Shown here: piece by piece, positions 20,868 to 32,459 of the stretch
How the letters are laid out: each line of letters begins with the position of its first letter
Numbering within the stretch: position 1 is the stretch's first letter
From: Theristus sp. LFF4_11
Lineage: Eukaryota > Nematoda > Chromadorea > Monhysterida > Xyalidae
Assembly (NCBI GenBank): GCA_030248135.1
Contig: JASANC010002628.1
Location: 1-64,000, forward strand
Length of the DNA: 64,000 nucleotides
Direction of reading: 5' to 3'
Translations under genes and position numbers: made by a program
The notes under the pieces: model-generated
What the model saw: the letters and a program-made list of their open reading frames with translations, nothing else
What the model was told of the DNA's origin: nothing
Databases searched by the model: none

Positions 20868-23800
20868 ATGTCACGCGCGAGCATTTCCAGACGATCCTAC
20901 GACAGCATGAAAAATGGTCGCCGCAGCACACGTCCACAGGGTTGGTTTCTTGTCCTCGCGTTCTTTTTGTACAAATTCGTTCCACTGATCCTGATATACT
21001 GAATGGCCGAGTAAACATGGCCGTTTTTTTCCGGCTGCAAGGATCGCGCGAAGTTTGAATGAAAGAAAAAGATGTTCGCGCAGTTTTCTTGTTTTCTCAG
21101 GTCAAATCTACATTTTCAACCGTGGCGTCTTTGAGATGTTTGATCCGATACACGGCACGAAGAAAAAAGTGGAAAAGCTGAGCAAAAAACAGGAGACGTG
21201 TGGAGGGCAGGCGGCAACGATGGACGGACAAATGTGGGCGGACACTTTTTCTGCGTGTGTACAGTCTATTTTCTCGAACGTGTCTAACTGAAATGACGTC
21301 ACGGGTTCGCCATAACGCGCTTGTCATACATACCATACATACAGACCGGGGAGCATTCAGGGTGCCTGATTTCTTCATACACGCGAAGAGATGAACCAAA
21401 CTGCAGTCGAACCTCTAAATTGTAGGGAATCAGCTGATTGGTTGGAATTACGGTATTCATGCTTTCTGTGTAGACGTTGCTGTGTGGGGGCGGAGTTTGG
21501 TTTGCACAGAAAGCATGCACACGGTACCTTAATCCCAACAAATCAGCTGATTCCGTACAATTGTAGAGTTCGACTGTAAACTTTTCGCGCGTCGGCATGA
21601 CAAACTGGAGGCTTTATTTTAAAAAGCAAATGACGTCATTTCGGTCAAACGAGTTTACTTAAAAAAACAGATGAACAATAAAAAATGTACCAGTGTGTAC
21701 GAAAAGAATGTCTTATCATTGTTTTTAATTCTGAATATACACATGTAGCTACGTGGCCGACAGTTCATGGACGGAGGATCTGGCAGTTTTCGACCCAGTG
21801 AAACATCAGTTCATTGGGCAAACCGAGCGACTCCCAGCGACCTTATGCGGCATTGCCCTGGTTGAATTGAACAGCAAGGTATGATAAAAATGTTTTTTAA
21901 AATGTATATTCGCTTTTCTTTTGGTTCTTCTGCGTTTGCAGACATAACAACGGAACTTGGTGTCACGCTTTATCCGACAATTCAAAATTGCCAAAATGAT
22001 GTTGTTGCATAAAACATGAACGATGAGTTTTGGGCGCAAAATTAGACAAAAAGATACTATTAATAATGAGCCCGTTGTAGTTTTTTCACCACTATTAACA
22101 ATGAACCTGCAGTTATTTTCACCACTCACTAGATTTCCTTCTTCTCAGTTATTCGTCTGCGGCGGCATCGACAAAGAAGGCTTGACCACGTCTCGAGTGT
22201 CGGTGCTGGAGTTGGATGGCAACTGGTACGCAGCGCCCAGTATGAACCATCGCAGAGCGTACACTTCCGCCGTTTCACTTAAAGGACAACTGTTTGTCGT
22301 CGGTGGTCAGGGATGTAAGTTTTGTGACTGCGCAGTTTTGGCTAAATTTTAGGCGCAAAGTGATACTCTGAAGACAGTGCCCTCGGTTTAAATACGGTAA
22401 TGTTGCGTGTGCACAGTTAAACAAACGCACAGGCGCACATATGCGCACGTGTCGAGTGCGTGCGTGCGTGTGCGTGCGTGCGTGCGTGCGTGTGCGTGCG
22501 TGCATGTGTGCGTGTGCGTGCGTGCGTGCGTGCGTGTGCGTGCGTGCATGTGTGCGTGCGTGCATGTGTGCGTGCGTGCATGTGTGCGTGCGTGTGCGTG
22601 CGTGCATGTGTGCGTGCGTGCGTGCGTGCATGTGTGCGTGCGTGCGTGCGTGCATGTGTGCGTGCGTGCGTGCGTGTGCGTGCGTGCGTGCGTGCGTGCG
22701 TGCTTGTCTGCCACGATAATGCAATATTACTGTGTTTGTTCACAGAGTGCCCATTCCTTCGATCGAGGACTTCCACTTTATTTTCTTTACAGCCGATTGC
22801 AACAAGCTGTCCAGCCTGGAGTGCATCGACTTGGAGAACGGCGAAGAAGAATGGACGTACTGCGCGTCGATGAGGAAACGCAGGGTGGACACGGCGGCTG
22901 CAGCGGTGGACGGATTCATTTTTGTTGCCGGCGGGCGAATGGATTCGGAGGCTGCGAGTGCTCAGTGCGAAATGTACAACATTCGAAGCGACAGATGGTT
23001 GGTTAATTGGTGGTGCGGTTTTGTTTCATTCGGCGCAAGCGCACCCCTGTGAGTGTCAGTCAAATGCACAAAGAAGCAAGTTCGAAATCTAACCTGCTAC
23101 ATTGTATAGGCGCGCACAATCAAACGTTGAGTCCTGTTCAAGGACGGTAATTGTATTTAACCACATTTCAGCAAAGTTTCTTCTGATCTAAAGCACTTTA
23201 TTTGGCAGTCTTCTGGGATCGAAAATGTTTTCTGGTGATTCGCCTGAATCATAATGCCAGTTTTGTTTGTTTTGTTCCAACCGTGAACTTTTTCTAAACT
23301 TCAATCATCAAGCAACTTTCACCGCCCGTGGCCTAGGTGGTAGAGCTTGTTAGGCTCTTGCCTATGCGTTCGGGGCCTTGCCGAATTTGCCGTGCTTGCC
23401 GAATCGGGGGATCGAGCCCCGCCGAGGGGTGTGCAGGCACTTAATGACAGAGAAAACTCGATATGGGCACCCTACTCGACGGCGTTCAGTACGCTTTTCT
23501 GTGTCACAGATTGTTCATACAGTTTTATCGGAGTTTCCTGCATTTTCGCGAAATAAAATAGATGGATGGATGGGTTAGCCCTGGCTCAAAAACCTCGCCT
23601 AAAATCCCCAACAACAACAACAAAATCCTTTCAGGATTGGCATGCAACACATGCGCATCGGGCGGACTGGACATCAGCTCGTGGAAATGAACGGCGTTCT
23701 GTATGCAATCGGTGGAGTCGACGAAAATGAACGCGAACTGGACACCGTTGAAATGTACGATCCGCGAGAAGATCAATGGTAACGTCGTTGATGTCTTCAA

Positions 23801-24292
23801 GCTTCCAAAATTCGCGAAAAGGCAGGAAACTCCGATAAAACTGCATGAAAAGCATGCTTTGGAACTGTCCCTTGTAGTCGCCCCACTGTAGAAAAAACGT
23901 AGCATTGTTGCGTTTTTCACGCAGCTTGTTTTGTTGCGACTTGCACTTTTATAGATTGTTGTTTTTTGGCACAGAACAAGCATGCTAGGATTGGCATGAG
24001 AAATAAAACCGTTTTTTTAAACCGGTTTTTTGTTTTTTGCGAAAATAAAAAACCTGTTTTTACCAACCCTAGACCGTGCAACATGTGATTGATTCCCCTG
24101 TTTAGGTAAAAGAAAATGTGAGGAGCTGCTTTGCCAGTTAATATTGTGTTGAGATTGCTTGTCTGTTGTAGGTGGGTCTGCGAGCACGCCACGAAACAGC
24201 CGCACTCATATTGCGGTGCGACCGTATACCACGGCGACTCCAACGGCAAACACGGCGGCAACGCGAGATCGAGCAGCTGTTCAATATTGTGA
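20868..24292 (+). CDS. Kelch-repeat protein B
   Basis: Seven exons (20868-20940, 21101-21254, 21749-21878, 22149-22314, 22793-22997, 23635-23778, 24172-24292) join in phase for 330 residues. After a basic 25-residue leader come about six kelch blades, with glycine pairs in FVCGGID, FVVGGQG, FVAGGRM and YAIGGVD and typical YNIRSDRW or YDPREDQW strand ends. It is the tandem duplicate of kelch A, with related blade order and similar exon phases; A exons 4 and 5 correspond to one B exon. There is no BTB domain. Intron 2 carries a MITE nested in a MITE, intron 4 a long TGCG microsatellite, intron 5 a SINE-2, and intron 6 a small hAT-like relic. Exon 1 and its start are the least certain part. Confidence 0.75.
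21273..21655. mobile_element. MITE-D copy carrying a nested MITE-E
   Basis: Outer ends read CGAACGTGTCTAACTGAAATG and the complementary CATTTCGGTCAAACG, both with ATGACGTCA. A complete MITE-E (about 21409-21583, AGTCGAACC to GGTTCGACT-type ends) is inserted in its middle. It fills most of intron 2 of kelch B, just past the donor. Confidence 0.75.
21408..21583. mobile_element. MITE-E copy nested in MITE-D
   Basis: Full palindrome with GGGAATCAGCTGATTGGTTG on the left and AACAAATCAGCTGATTC on the right, ending GTAGAGTTCGACTG. Confidence 0.8.
22453..22705. repeat. TGCG/TGTG microsatellite
   Basis: About 250 bp of alternating TGCG, TGTG and GCATG units in intron 4 of kelch B. It is strictly purine-pyrimidine alternating, a composition prone to Z-DNA. 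Cys/Arg/Val-rich reading frames over it are artefacts. Confidence 0.9.
23323..23628 (+). mobile_element. SINE-2, longest copy
   Basis: The tRNA-like head begins CCCGTGGCCTAGGTGGTAGA. It contains a box-B-like GGGGATCGAGCCCCGCC and continues through a body with CTCGACGGCGTTC to a CAACAACAACAACAA tail. The tail ends 6 bp before exon 6 of kelch B. There is a local duplication of the head near 23375-23410. Confidence 0.8.
23986..24073. mobile_element. Small hAT-like relic
   Basis: About 86 bp from TAGGATTGGCATGAGAAAT to TTTTTACCAACCCTA, with AAAACCGGTTTTTT inside, similar in style to hAT-3 at 52678. No exact 8-bp duplication is visible, so the assignment is tentative. Confidence 0.45.
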
Positions 24293-25040
24293 TGCTATCA
24301 TGACTTATCGTTTTCAACGGTGTTATATTTTTAGCTTTTTCATTTCATTTGTTTCGCGTTTTTACTTTGCTTCTGCAGTTCCACTTCCGTTTGTGCTTTT
24401 CAATAAGCTTTTATGTACATGTGTCTATTTATTTCTGAATACAGGGCACACGCTGTCACTATGCTATATCACATGATATTTTTGTTCATTTGCATTGCAA
24501 CTTGCAACAATGTTATCGCTAAACTTGTTCAGTTTTCCTTATGTTTCACTTTGAGCATTTTGAGCGATACCTTTGTCGTGTGGAATTCAGAATAATAATG
24601 AACGGAATGGTAATGTTGCCTGTGGCAACAATAACACCGCGCGCGATATCTGTTCATTTTCATTATCCGGATTGTCGTTTCCAAAGCAACCGCCGGATAA
24701 TGAAATTCTTCACATCACCCTGCTTTGAATCAGCGTTGAAAGCTTTATTGGCACAGAAAAGGCTACAATAAAGTTGAAAGGCCAATGTGAGTGCAGCTTT
24801 GTTTGCTCAATCTTTTGAAGCTGTCAATTTCCATGATAACAAGAACACCTTCTTCCTTATTAATACCACTCACAGCATGTTACTTCCCGATAAAGCCCGG
24901 ATGTGTTGAAATATGATCTATATGTCTAAAGAGAGCTGCGTCAATAATAGTAAAATTCTATCGTTTTTTTATTGTTTAGTTCTTTGAATTTTCATTGAAC
25001 CGTGAGGTACACTGAAGCTCTCTGCAACAAAAAAACCGGG
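24293..25040. other. Intergenic region between kelch B and the Rh gene
   Basis: No gene recognised in about 750 bp. It should contain the kelch B 3' UTR; an AATAAA-like signal lies near 24766. Confidence 0.3.
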
Positions 25041-25044
25041 CGGC

Positions 25045-25275
25045 GTCTGTAAGGCGCAGGTGTAGCACATCTGTCTACCGTTCTGTAGGTGGAAAGTTCG
25101 AATCCCGCCTGTGGACAAGACACATAATGGAGAAGAAAGTGACCAATAACATCTAATGGTCTGCTCCCTCCAGAGCAGAGTGTAAATTGGGCTCGGGGCA
25201 GTATTGCCCGCTTCCACCTGAGTTTGGTACCTTATGGTTTCCGGAACCGGTGGGCGAACAATTTAAAAAAATAAT
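25045..25275 (+). mobile_element. SINE-1, uninterrupted copy
   Basis: Head GTCTGTAAGGCGCAGGTGTA, box B AGTTCGAATCC, body with GGGCTCGGGGCAGTATTG, and 3' module GGTTTCCGGAACCGGTGGG followed by an A-rich tail. This is the reference copy that shows the 7731-8400 copy is interrupted. It ends about 65 bp before the Rh start codon, so it lies in the promoter or 5' UTR. Confidence 0.85.
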
Positions 25276-25338
25276 TTAAAAAAATCTTTTCAAAATAGAT
25301 CCATAGATCGACCAAGTCAGCCTATCAACACCGTAATT

Positions 25339-28300
25339 ATGGGCGGTCACGGTTTCGCAATCGCGCTTCTCATTGTGCAAATCGTTTTCATCGTTCTCTT
25401 CCTGTTCATTCTCGATTTTGAAACGCTGGAAACATCGAAAACTCGACAGGAACGAGAACAGTCATTGTTTCGCTACGGTTATTTCCAAGATATCCACGTG
25501 ATGGTGTTCGTCGGTTTCGGATTCTTGATGACTTTCTTAAGGCGATACGCCTATGGCGCCGTCGCGTTCAACTTGATGCTGGCGTCTGTTGCAATTCAAT
25601 GGGCGCTCATTGTGCAATGTTTGTCTGGACTTTTTTCTGTGATTTTTCTTGGCCAGTTGTTGTTGTTGTTGGGATGTTTTCAGCCAAGGCTAACGCAGAG
25701 AAGCGTACAGAACGCCATTGAGTAGGGCGCCCATCGAGTTTTCTGTCATTAAGCGCCTATACACCCCTCGGCGGGGCTCGATCCCCCGAGCGCACAGACA
25801 ATAGTCTAACGCACTACCACCAGGCCACGAGGGTGACCAACCTTCAGTTCAGTTGGATTTTCAAAGTTGTCTCCTTTTCAAAGTTGGATTCAAATCGGTT
25901 CTTGTGCGCGACAAAGCAGGGCTCTAGACATTGAAATTCCAGCTTGGATATTTCAGCACTGTTACTGAAAGGGTATTATTATTTTTCTGTTAAAAAATCG
26001 CTTTCTCAATAATGTTTCTCAAACATTTTTCTGTTCAGGTTTGCTTTCAATGATTGCAACAGGCACGTTTGCTGCGACCCCACTGACTATCGTGAACTTG
26101 ATGGAAGCCGACATCTGCGCAGCGGCCGTTTGTTTTTTTTCTTGTGTTTCATTCGAACTTGTGTGAAAATGTTTGAGAGTGTTCTGTTTGAAAAAAATTT
26201 GAAAGGATCATAGAGTGTCAATTCTGTGATACCCTTCTCATGTTTGTGTCTAACTTTTTTGTTTTTTTTTTCAGATTTTAATCAGTTTCGGCGCGGTACT
26301 CGGCCGTTTCAGCCCATTACAATTGCTGGTGATGACGATCGTGGAAGTGCTGCTGTATTACGTGAACTTCTACGTTGGCACTCATGTGTTGCACGCGGTG
26401 GATGCAGGTGAATGTTGATGTCGTCTTTGTACTTTATACACACCGCTTGTTATTTTGGTTTTTGTTTTGATTTCATCTCAAGGGTATTATCATTTTTTAG
26501 CTACAGTATGGCCGAATAAATAAGGCAGCCCGTCAAGGCGGGATCCGTCGCAGACTAGGCGTTGTCTTTTTCAAAAATGCCAACATAACTCCTAATCATG
26601 TGTTCAAGGGAGCAAGAATGAACATAATAACACGAAGAATCCATTAGTCTAAAAAAACACGTCAAATTTGGCACACATGTTGTTTTCTGAACGTCTATTT
26701 TCTTTCATTCAAATTTCGCGCGCTCCTTGCATCCTGAAAAAAGCTGCCATGTTTACTCGGTCATTCCGTAGGTTCTGAGACTGAACGCATGTGCAGACGT
26801 TGAAAGGAGACTAGTTTCAATGTTGTCTGTGTGTCAATTCAAAAGCGCGCCTAAGTGACTCGGCCCTATTTAGGGGCCTCGGATCACTTCACCTATTTTG
26901 TATTCCCGCGTCACCCATGAAACTGTTTACCCATCTATGCGCGCGTTGAGTCTCGGCAGCAAAATAAACAATAATATATATTCTCTTATTTTTTGTGGCA
27001 TTTTCCAGGCGGCTCAATATTCGTGCACACGTTCGGAGCGTATTTCGGGCTGGCCGTCGCCAAGCTCGGCCACCGCGATTGCCACGTCAACCACCGCGAC
27101 GCCTGCTCCAGCTACCAATCGGACGTGACCGCCATGATTGGCACCGTGTTCCTCTGGGTCTGTTGGCCGAGTTTCAATGCGGCGCTGGTGACCGATGCGG
27201 ATGGGCAGATCCGGTGAGTTGGGATGCGAGAGGGGGTGGGGGGGGGGGGAGGCAGAAGTGGGGAAGGTAACGCAAACAAAGTTCCAACTTGGTATACCGT
27301 AACAAACTTGAACGGCACCACCAACTAGGCGCAAAAATTGAAATCTCGCCAGAGTCAACCTCGGAAGTCCCGCTAAGAAGCGTTTTCCAACCAATGGCGA
27401 CATCGGTCGACGTGTTTCAGCCAAGTTTCGCATCTTTTCAGCGTGAATCTAATCCGATCTAAGAAGCGTAAACATAAAAATAAAACATTTTTCCACTTCA
27501 ACAAACACAATCCATTTTTGATCCATTTCCTCATTTGCAGTGCGATCGTGAACACATTTCTCTCTCTGGCCGGTTGCTCGTTGACCACATTCGCGCTGAG
27601 TTCGCTGACGAATGCGGATGCACTGCTGGATATGGTGCACGTGCAGAACGCCATCCTAGCCGGCGGCGTTGCGGTCGGTAATTTGAAATACAGTCGAACT
27701 CGAAATTATAGGGAATCAGCTGATTGGTTGGCGATTACGGTATGCAGGCATTGCCATGGGGCGAAGTTTGGTTAGCACAGAAAGCGCATACCGTAATCAC
27801 CAACGAATCACTTGATTCGCTTTAATTTAGAGTTCGACTGTACGTCAAGTTTTTGCTGCTTATTGCGGTTTCGCCAGGCGTAGACGCGTTATCGCGATGC
27901 CACGCCATTCTCTTGTCAGTGTGATGATTCGCCTTGTTTCATTTGCGGTTCTCCCAACGTGGGGTTTGCAAGCAACGCAAACAATCCTGTGCAGTCGAAC
28001 CATACACTATAGGGAATCAGTTGATTCGTTGGTGATTACGGCATCCATGCTTTCTGAGCAGAGAAAGGCCCCACAGCAATGCCTGCGCAGATAGCATGCA
28101 CATCGTGACCACCAACCAATCAGCTGATTGCCTAAAATTTAGAGTTCGACTCTACCAAACTGCAGCGGCGGCGAAGGCCACGAGAGAAAAGGGCAGCTTC
28201 GAAGCACTCATGCCGCTCTGTCCTTTTACCTGATCAGAGGCTCTAAGTCGTACTTTGCTCGGTGATTTGTGGTGTACAATTCGTCCTTGGATCTGCACCT

Positions 28301-30062
28301 TGACAAAAAAAACGCCGAAAATTTTTCACCCACCCCAGGTCGGTGCGTGCGCCAATTTCGTTCTACACTCGTTCGGCGCCCTGCTGATTGGCTGCATTTC
28401 GGCTGTGGTCTCCGTGTTGGGCTATCGATATCTGAATCCGATTTTGGCCGAAAAACTACGACTGGTCGACACTTGTGGCGTACACAACCTGCACGGACTA
28501 CCCGGAGTGCTTTCGGCGTTTATTTGTATGTGCCCGTGGCTATTATATTGTGTTAAGAACGAGCTGCTGGCTGATGTTTCGTATTGCCATTAGCACCCTT
28601 GACACACGAAATATTTCTTGAGACTGTGCGGTCTGGCGACTTGTCGAACTGACGAGCCCCGGGGTCGCCGCGGTCTTCGCAACCGCAAAGACAGTGTCCA
28701 GCCCTCGCGGTGTCAGTCCAGTCGCAGCCCACAAGGCAGAAACTGCCGTTGAATATTATGGTTTTCTTTTGTGCAGGTAGGCTTGTGGTCACACATCATA
28801 TGCGCAAAAACGATATTCAACTACAGGTTGTTGCGTTGTGGGGCTGCGGACTGGACACACCGTGACCAGGCAAAAACGGTTATTTTGGTTTCGTTTATAC
28901 AGCGGATCGCGGTTGCGAGGCACAAAAGCTGAACGCTGCTTGAACGAAGCAATTGGTTTTGCGTGGTTGAACTTGCTGAAACGCCGTTTCATGTTTCACG
29001 TCGAGTTAACGTTGAAACAAATGCAACTGCAATATTTTCTTTCTATTTTCCAATTTTCAGCAGCCATTTGCGTGTTGACCGCAGTGGTTGGACGAAACTA
29101 CACAAAGGATCAGTTTCGAGCGACCTTTCCAACCTTGAGTGATCAGACAAAAAACGACACCGTCGATGCAACTCTGGACGCGCATCTAACTTCCGTTGGC
29201 TATCAAGCCGGGATGCAACTGGTTGCGCTGCTAGTCACGTTGTTGCTTGCTATTGGTGGAGGTGAAGTGTTTTGGAATGGTTTAAGAAGCTGACATTGAC
29301 ATTCCGCCGCTTTTCACACACAGTTTCTCCGAATAAATCCGCCACTTTTTTCGCACGTTACAGAGCGCGAATTTAAATATATTAAAAACCATGATCGATT
29401 TAAAAGGAGATATTTACCCACAATGGGGCTTTCTGATCCGTACGCAACGTTTCCATCTCGTGTTTTTCTTCATTCATTCCAATTTTTTGCGCGCTCTATT
29501 GTCTACACACGAAAAAAATAAGGCACATTTTTTCAGCCATTACTGCGCAGCTTTTCACTTGATGATGCGCAAAACTCTGTTTTTTAGGCATTTTCACCGG
29601 AGCACTATTGCAACTGCGTTGGTGTTGCCGCCAGCCGGATGAGACGGAGTGTTACAGTGATCACCCATTGTGGCAATTGCCAGCCGATGGTGATTCGAGC
29701 AACTGCATTCCACCGGAGCTGAGTCGACGACGTTCTCTGAAAGGTGGTCGAAACAATCTCCTTCTCCGTTCGGTTTGTCGTTCAGTTCAGAGAAAAATTG
29801 CAAAAAAACTAATGGGGCATTCATGAAGAAGTATTTAGTAACCGCGTAACACAGCTGCGCGTCACTAAATAGTACTTCATGAATGCGCCTTGAGGTTTTC
29901 AGTGGACAAGTCTTTCAATCCCGCTTTCCGTTCGGTTTGTCGTTCAGTTCAGAGAAAAATTGCAAAAAAACGTTTTCAGTGGACAACGACATTAGCCTCC
30001 CGGCGATGCCGCGCAATACACCGCTAGCACCGTTGCCGTCGCGTCAAGTGCAACCGCTTTGA
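25339..30062 (+). CDS. Rh-family ammonium/CO2 channel
   Basis: Nine exons (25339-25618, 26039-26127, 26275-26407, 27009-27213, 27541-27673, 28339-28525, 29061-29261, 29588-29743, 29980-30062) give 488 residues, the usual Rh size. Rh proteins are trimeric plasma-membrane channels for ammonia. The family signature is strong: [32 protein letters not shown] with pore histidine about H174, GGVAVGACANF, and [12 protein letters not shown] with the second pore histidine about H332. About eleven or twelve hydrophobic segments are spread through exons 1-7. The last two exons encode a hydrophilic cytoplasmic tail rich in P and S. Intron 3 has two adjacent MITEs and intron 5 two MITE-E copies. Intron 8 holds a duplicated splice acceptor that would give a different C-terminus. 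Confidence 0.93.
25657..25834 (-). mobile_element. SINE-2 copy in Rh intron 1
   Basis: Reverse-strand copy from the TTGTTGTTGTTGGG tail (complement of CAA repeats) through ACACCCCTCGGCGGGGCTCG to the CCACCAGGCCACGAGGG head. Confidence 0.8.
26503..26770. mobile_element. MITE-G copy 2
   Basis: From CTACAGTATGGCCGAATAAA to TTACTCGGTCATTCCGTA in Rh intron 3. It abuts a MITE-H at 26771. Confidence 0.75.
26771..26975 (+). mobile_element. MITE-H copy 1
   Basis: Contains CTGAACGCATGTGCAGACGT, AAGTGACTCGGCCCTATTTA, GGGGCCTCGGATCACTTC and a CATGAAACTGTTTACC segment near the right end. Other copies are at about 39291-39490, 42031-42243 and 58200-58410. Confidence 0.7.
27691..27842. mobile_element. MITE-E copy in Rh intron 5 (first)
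   Basis: Complete palindrome, ACAGTCGAACTCGAAATTAT to TTTAGAGTTCGACTGTA. It starts 17 bp after the exon 5 donor. Confidence 0.8.
27991..28156. mobile_element. MITE-E copy in Rh intron 5 (second)
   Basis: Complete palindrome, GCAGTCGAACCATACAC to TTTAGAGTTCGACTCTA, about 150 bp from the first copy. Confidence 0.8.
29765..29979 (+). repeat. Tandem duplication of Rh intron 8 end, with hairpin MITE
   Basis: The stretch beginning CCGTTCGGTTTGTCGTTCAG at 29765 recurs at about 29928, and each copy ends in TTTTCAGTGGACAA. The first unit contains a hairpin MITE-F (about 29813-29890). The result is two usable acceptors, after 29902 and after 29979. I used the second for the main model. Confidence 0.8.
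29813..29890. mobile_element. Hairpin MITE-F copy 5
   Basis: Palindrome GGGGCATTCATGAAGAAGTA to AGTACTTCATGAATGCGCC inside the duplicated intron segment. Confidence 0.8.
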
Positions 30063-30329
30063 AGTGTTTTTTCGTGAAACACACTGCGTTTGTCAGACAT
30101 GGGAGGGAAAAATGTTGCAGTTTATCTACTATACTAAAATAATACTTTGTCTGTCTGTCTGTCTGTCCAACTTTTTGCTACTTAAGGTAGCGAAATCAAA
30201 ATATTGCTATCACTTTTTAACAATTTTTCCATGCGAATTATTTCCTCTCTTTCGGTTTTCAACAAGGAGTCATCATGATTCATTCAGTTCTTTCCTCAAC
30301 GTTACGTCGCAATGGTCAGTTCGGTTGGT

Positions 30330-30570
30330 ATTGTGGATTTATTCAAACGTGTCCGGACTAACGTGACGTCATTTTATTTAAAAACGCCCGTTTGTCAAAG
30401 TACAGGCACTAAAATTTCAGTTTGGTGTGACTGATTCGACATTCACCATTTGTTTACGGGAAGAAATCAGCTAAACGGATAGTCTGGTTTGCTGTGAACG
30501 ACAAGCGCATGTTTTGTGGCACATGACGTCATTTCAGTGGGACACGTTTAAAAAAATAGGCCATAGTTGT
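30330..30570. mobile_element. MITE-D copy in element L
   Basis: Ends read TTTATTCAAACGTGTCCGGA and the complementary GGGACACGTTTAAA, each followed inward by a GACGTCATTT segment. Confidence 0.75.
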
Positions 30571-31016
30571 GATGTAAAAAGATGAGATTATAATGTGCGG
30601 GAACGAATTGCTCCAAAAAAGCCACCATGTCACAGAATGGACGGCACATCCGATTATGATCGACAGCAGAAATTGGAAAAACGGGTCTCCGAATAAAACG
30701 AATTTGCGACTTTGAAAAACCAACAGTAACGAAATCGGCTATTAATTTTTTTCACACAACATTGCTTTTCCTGTGAATTATAATAGAATCCCATATTTTT
30801 TTCTGACCCAAATACACGGGTAACGTTGCTGCGGAACGTTGGATCAAAGCAAATTGAAACAGGTCATGAAGATCGATTGTGAGAGCACAAAACAAGATAA
30901 CAAAACAACCAACAAAACAATTTTTACAAGATTTTAACCAAAATTCTGTGATTTTCAAAAAGCAAAATTGGTGAACACAAATTTTCAACTTTGAAACAGC
31001 AGAAACTGAAATCATA

Positions 31017-31458
31017 CCGTATTACCTCTATTAAACCCCCCCCCCAAAATTAAACCCCCCCCCAAAAATAAACCCCCACCCCCTCGACAAGTGTCCAAAT
31101 AATCCCCCCAAAATAAACCCCCATGGGGGTTTATTAGAAACCTGTTTGAAACACATACCTAGCGAATTCAGTGGCTGAATGCAGTGACATTGGTGAAATT
31201 GTGCTACCAAAGGCCCCAAAGGGATGAGTTAGTGGTAATTTCATTACAAAAGGCTGTTACAAAAGGAAATCTCTGTGAAAAGTAGAAGTTTCTGCGACTT
31301 CCTTCCTGCCATGGAAAGTATTTTTGCCATTTTGCTCACCCCTAAAAATGGTTTCCAAATAAACCCCCCCAAAAATATCCCCCCCCAAAAATAAACCCCC
31401 ACCCCCAGAAGTCGCTGAAGAAATAAACCCCCATGGGGGTTTATTAGAGGTAATACGG
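31017..31458. mobile_element. C-rich MITE-C copy 2
   Basis: 442 bp, CCGTATTACC to GGTAATACGG, with TA on each side (31015-31016 and 31459-31460). Inserted in element L. Confidence 0.9.
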
Positions 31459-31860
31459 TATTGTTTAAGAACACATTTTTGGCAAAAGCGGGATTACTAT
31501 AAAAAACAAATGGGGTTGTGCAAATAAACGGGTATCGATTCCGGCCAGTTCTGTAAAAGATAAACAGGCCTCTTTGTGTCAAACTTAGCGACTCTGAAAA
31601 ATGAAATTTCAAACAAGCAAGTCACGTTTGAACAATTTCATCAACCAGAAAAATCCAACTGGAACGACTTGCCTTTAACCGAGTTTACTAACCACCGAAA
31701 ACAAACGGGAGCAGCAAATTCAATTAGTTTAGAAAAAACTTCTCAGCGATTGCAAATCACGATAACAGGGTTATAAAAGAATCATTTTTGACATAGAATT
31801 GACACCGAATCGAAAAGCTTAAAAACAAACACGTTTGAAAAGCACTTTCAAAAAATGGGG

Positions 31861-32459
31861 TTGAGAAATTGTGCGAGCTAATGATAAAATGATGCTACGT
31901 TTTTATGTGTTGCTTTTGGCACGGCATGTTTGTTGATGATGATCAAAAAAAATGATGCTGTAAACTACAGGCAAGACTGAATCGGCTGCAATATTTTCTC
32001 AGTTTTTTTTTTGAAAAGCTTGAAATTGTAACTACTTTCTGTGTTTTTCGGCGTTAAAAATTGAAACTTCTCTAATGTCACGTCAGCCTGAAATGTTTTT
32101 TTGTTTGATGTTCAAAACCGTTTTGCATTTGAAGAGTGACGGAACACACGTCAGAAAAGCCTGCACTGCACAACTTTTTTTGCGGTTCTTTTGGTGTGTC
32201 ACAATGTTGTTGTAGTGTGGTGCATCCAAACCTGTGACTGGGATATATGTTTTTTTTGTTTCTAAACTGGTTTGAGCACAACTTTTTCAAGTTTTTTTGT
32301 GTTCGTGTTCTTGTGCGAAAAAAAACATAATGTACAATATAATGTACCATCTGTCTGTTCAGAATCAGATCAGTTTAACGTTTGTTGCGTTGATTTGTGG
32401 GATATTTTGATTATTTAAAAATAAAAAGATTCCGACGCGAACGAAATTTGCCGAAAAAC
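31861..32459. other. Upstream flank of the SDR gene
   Basis: No gene or repeat recognised. The reverse-strand frame at 32078-32350 lacks coding features. A promoter for the SDR gene is expected here. Confidence 0.3.

Larger units (their letters stand above)
30120..31860 (-). mobile_element. Element L, copy 2, inverted and interrupted
   Basis: Reverse complement of about 5500-6715. It starts with the CTACTATACTAAAATAATAC end and CTGTCTGTCTGTCTGTC run. It is interrupted by a MITE-D (about 30330-30570) and a MITE-C (31017-31458), and ends near 31860 without the CCCGTGCC head, so it is truncated. No protein is encoded. Confidence 0.7.

Noticed and set aside
22275..23006. Several overlapping frames rich in Cys, Arg, Val, Thr and His
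   Set aside because: They read through the TGCG microsatellite; only the kelch exon at 22793 onwards is real.
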